Part shown: piece after piece, positions 39,893 to 42,011 of the stretch
How the letters are laid out: each line of letters begins with the position of its first letter
Position numbering within the stretch: position 1 is the first letter of the stretch
Source of the DNA: Pinguiococcus pyrenoidosus
Taxonomy: Eukaryota; Sar; Pinguiophyceae; Pinguiochrysidales; Pinguiochrysidaceae
DNA length: 42,011 nucleotides
Direction: 5' to 3'
NCBI GenBank assembly: GCA_019677205.1
Contig: JAAMXY010001477.1
Coordinates: 1 to 42,011, forward strand
Position numbers and translations under genes: made by a program
The notes under the pieces: model-generated
The model's database searches: none
What the model was told of the DNA's origin: nothing
Seen by the model: only the letters and a program-made list of their open reading frames with translations

Positions 39893-42011
39893 TCAAACAT
39901 CCGACTTGACAAGACATCGCGACTTCAACTCGGACAAGAAGTCTTGCAACTGCTGCAAACTACTACTCTTCTCCAATGCGTGGGACTCTGCCCCCTTAGA
40001 CAGCCAGTCAATCGTAAGATGTGTAAGGCCGAGGAGGCCCAGTAGGGAGGAGGCTCTCGTGGCTTCCTCAGACAACGCGGCCTCCCCAAGCGGCAGGCTC
40101 CCGTGCAGTCTATGATTGATACAAGCCAGCAGGAAGTCCCCCAGCTTTGCCGTCACGGACATGCTGTCATCCCGACGCCCATCGGAAGCAGTTTCCTCTG
40201 TCGACGGAGGATTACAGGATGAAGCGCCAAGCTGGAGAACCGGCTCGTAGACATGCCAGATGGCATCCATCTGTCTCGAGAAAGTCGGGAGGCCTTGGGT
40301 TGCGATGCTCACGACGAGCAGTATGACTTTCGGCTGTATCATCCACAGAAGCAGGCGGAACCATTCCTCCGCACTGACGCGACCAGCCGACCCAGCTTCG
40401 CCGGCTCCAGCATCGTTGTCAATGTGTGCTGCCGGCCTCTTCAACCTTTCTTTGACTGCTTGTAGGACGGTGAGAGGGCGCTTATCGGTGAGGGCAGCCT
40501 TTGCATCAACAAGACCGTCGAGGAGTAGCAGTGCGTCCAGCAAACGCCCCTCAGGCGATTTCAGGCTCTCCGGCGCTCTTTGAGATAGCCGGCTGATCGC
40601 TTCAAAAAACGCAATCGACGCTGCAGCGATGCCGAGCTGGTGTATCGGTCGATCTGCTTCATCCTTGTCTCCAGTACTGCCAACGCCTGACCTCGTGCTC
40701 GCCGCATCGCTCCGCTCTTCCTGCCCACCTCTCTCTGACAGTTGCGCCCTTATCTCCGACTGCAGAAGCGATCGAAAGCGGCGATCTACTTTGGTCGAAG
40801 CCATTTGGGCGCCAATCTTTGCGGCCACCTCGGACGCGCAAGCCTGCTTTGGGTCGACTGGCGAGAGTGCGCGAACGCCCTGCATCACCCTACACGTCAC
40901 ATCTTCAACAACCGGTGGCAGCTCCTTCTCCAGTAGTCGAAGCGCAATCTTCGAGACGCTGCCCTTGCACAAGATTTGGTAGCTGCCCTTGAGCTCTCCT
41001 TCCACAATAGCCTTCACCTTCCCATGGAAGTTCGAAGCTGCGTTGACGACGATCTGGTCGACGACGCTGAACACCACCTTCCTGAGCTCGGGATGCCGAT
41101 CGAAAAAGGCGCTCTGCAAACGATCTAGAATACTCTCACTTTCGCTTCGTCGAGCTCCAGGATTCAGCCCGGCAGGCGTGGCATCTCCTCGCGATTGTCC
41201 CGCTGGAGACACGATCGACGGACGCATCGTCTTCCTTCGTCGCTCCACCGAGGCACCCGACGCAGGGATAGGACTCGTGATACCCGCTATTGCGCTGCCG
41301 CCATGCAGAGGTGCAAGCGCACGGGTCAGGGACTTGCACGTAAGCCGGAGATACGCTGCATTGAAAGTCTCCGGCTGCAAGTCAGGTCCGTCGGGATTAG
41401 GGGTCGTGAAGCTTGGCGGTGGGTTTGCTGACGTGCTGGCCGTTGCTGAATACACCGGGTGTGGCTCCTGCAGATGGTCGAAGAGATCTTCCAAGGCGCA
41501 CAGCAGCGCGGTTCTTCCCCGTGGATTCACCAGAGCTGCCGACACCGCAGGGCTCCGCAAGGAGAAGTAGGCCGCCCGGAGCTTGTCTCGAGCTGCCCGG
41601 TAGGCCTCTGTGCGCGCACGGACGCGGTGATGGATAGCAGAGCTCATCTTGAGGAAGGCCGAGATCCAGGGCAAGGCTTTCGAGAAAGCACCTGCCGAAA
41701 AGGAGGAGTCGATGACGCCCGCTATGTCCAGCGGCGCCTGCTGCACGAAAGGTCCGTGGTATTGCTGCGTCTTGGAGGTCTTCGCGGCAGCGCCACTGAT
41801 TCCGCACAGCGGGCGGAAGAAGAGGAGCCCCAGGAATCGTGCTTCGACCACAAGCCTGCCCGTCCTCTGGAGCAGGCCTTCGGTGCTGGCGTCCAGCTGC
41901 TCCGCCAAGATGGATGCGCACAGCCCTTCCATCGCGTAACGAGCGAACCGATGGCTGTCGACACTGACGATAAAGTAGTAGAAGAACTCCTGATAACCGG
42001 GGAAGTCTTCC
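39893..42011 (-). CDS. Codanin-1-like protein, C-terminal part (5' end beyond window)
   Basis: The frame is open from the right edge to a stop at 39893, giving at least 706 residues. A methionine at 41932 lies inside it, but the sequence before it (PGYQEFFYYFIVSVDSHRFA) also looks coding, so the gene probably continues outside. The protein is mostly helical. The blocks EARFLGLLFFRPL, then ALPWISAFLKM, and later VVDQIVVNAASNFHGKVKAI resemble the C-terminal region of codanin-1/Dlt. Codanin-1 binds the histone chaperone ASF1 and holds it in the cytoplasm. The match is from memory of a divergent family, so an unrelated helical scaffold is possible. No introns or membrane spans are visible in this part. 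Confidence 0.55.
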   Translation of the reverse strand, partial: EDFPGYQEFFYYFIVSVDSHRFARYAMEGLCASILAEQLDASTEGLLQRTGRLVVEARFLGLLFFRPLCGISGAAAKTSKTQQYHGPFVQQAPLDIAGVIDSSFSAGAFSKALPWISAFLKMSSAIHHRVRARTEAYRAARDKLRAAYFSLRSPAVSAALVNPRGRTALLCALEDLFDHLQEPHPVYSATASTSANPPPSFTTPNPDGPDLQPETFNAAYLRLTCKSLTRALAPLHGGSAIAGITSPIPASGASVERRRKTMRPSIVSPAGQSRGDATPAGLNPGARRSESESILDRLQSAFFDRHPELRKVVFSVVDQIVVNAASNFHGKVKAIVEGELKGSYQILCKGSVSKIALRLLEKELPPVVEDVTCRVMQGVRALSPVDPKQACASEVAAKIGAQMASTKVDRRFRSLLQSEIRAQLSERGGQEERSDAASTRSGVGSTGDKDEADRPIHQLGIAAASIAFFEAISRLSQRAPESLKSPEGRLLDALLLLDGLVDAKAALTDKRPLTVLQAVKERLKRPAAHIDNDAGAGEAGSAGRVSAEEWFRLLLWMIQPKVILLVVSIATQGLPTFSRQMDAIWHVYEPVLQLGASSCNPPSTEETASDGRRDDSMSVTAKLGDFLLACINHRLHGSLPLGEAALSEEATRASSLLGLLGLTHLTIDWLSKGAESHALEKSSSLQQLQDFLSELKSRCLVKSDV

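Overview
This window is nuclear DNA from a GC-rich, gene-dense eukaryote. The genes are read mostly as exons joined by short GT-AG introns, mostly about 55 to 120 nt. Gene orientation alternates, and neighbours often share 0.3 to 0.7 kb divergent promoters. The content is eukaryote-specific: signal peptide peptidases, Timeless, VPS35, a cytochrome b5-type sulfite oxidase, an ATAD2/Yta7 ATPase and cytochrome b561 proteins. The short introns and the Ser/Pro/Thr linker in one secreted-domain protein suggest a unicellular alga or other protist, perhaps of the stramenopile/alveolate/haptophyte spread. I cannot place it more closely. I saw no tRNA, rRNA, CRISPR array or transposon.

Layout: signal peptide peptidase SPP (+, 242-1872); a coiled-coil protein with a QT-motif array (-, 2086-3744); an SPPL3-type intramembrane protease (+, 4260-5980); pyruvate kinase (-, 6237-8398); Timeless (+, 8744-12049); an unrecognised protein with RPxSA motifs (-, 12170-13322); VPS35 (+, 13758-16725); an unrecognised small-exon gene (-, 17330-18672); a tandem pair of cytochrome b561 membrane proteins (+, 18994-21023 and 22114-24586); sulfite oxidase (-, 24932-26574); ATAD2/Yta7-like AAA-bromodomain protein (+, 27305-32029); a tandem pair of cysteine-rich three-pass membrane proteins with a C-terminal ubiquitin-like domain (+, 32716-34636 and 35342-37427); a single-pass membrane protein (+, 38266-39498); and the C-terminal part of a codanin-1-like protein (-, 39893 to beyond the right edge).

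The genes form no operon or pathway cluster. Loose themes are membrane proteolysis and trafficking (SPP, SPPL3, VPS35), redox (cytochrome b561 pair, sulfite oxidase) and chromatin/replication (Timeless, ATAD2-like, codanin-like).

The most novel item is the cysteine-rich pair. Both copies keep 26 aligned ectodomain cysteines, an internally duplicated module, three membrane spans and a built-in cytosolic ubiquitin-like fold, an architecture I do not recognise. Second is an array of four QT motifs at exactly 12-residue spacing in the coiled-coil protein, like a multivalent LC8 dynein-light-chain docking strip. Third is the cytochrome b561 pair, in which one copy has no DOMON domain. Exon borders were worked out by hand from reading frame, splice consensus and protein family, and no RNA evidence was available.
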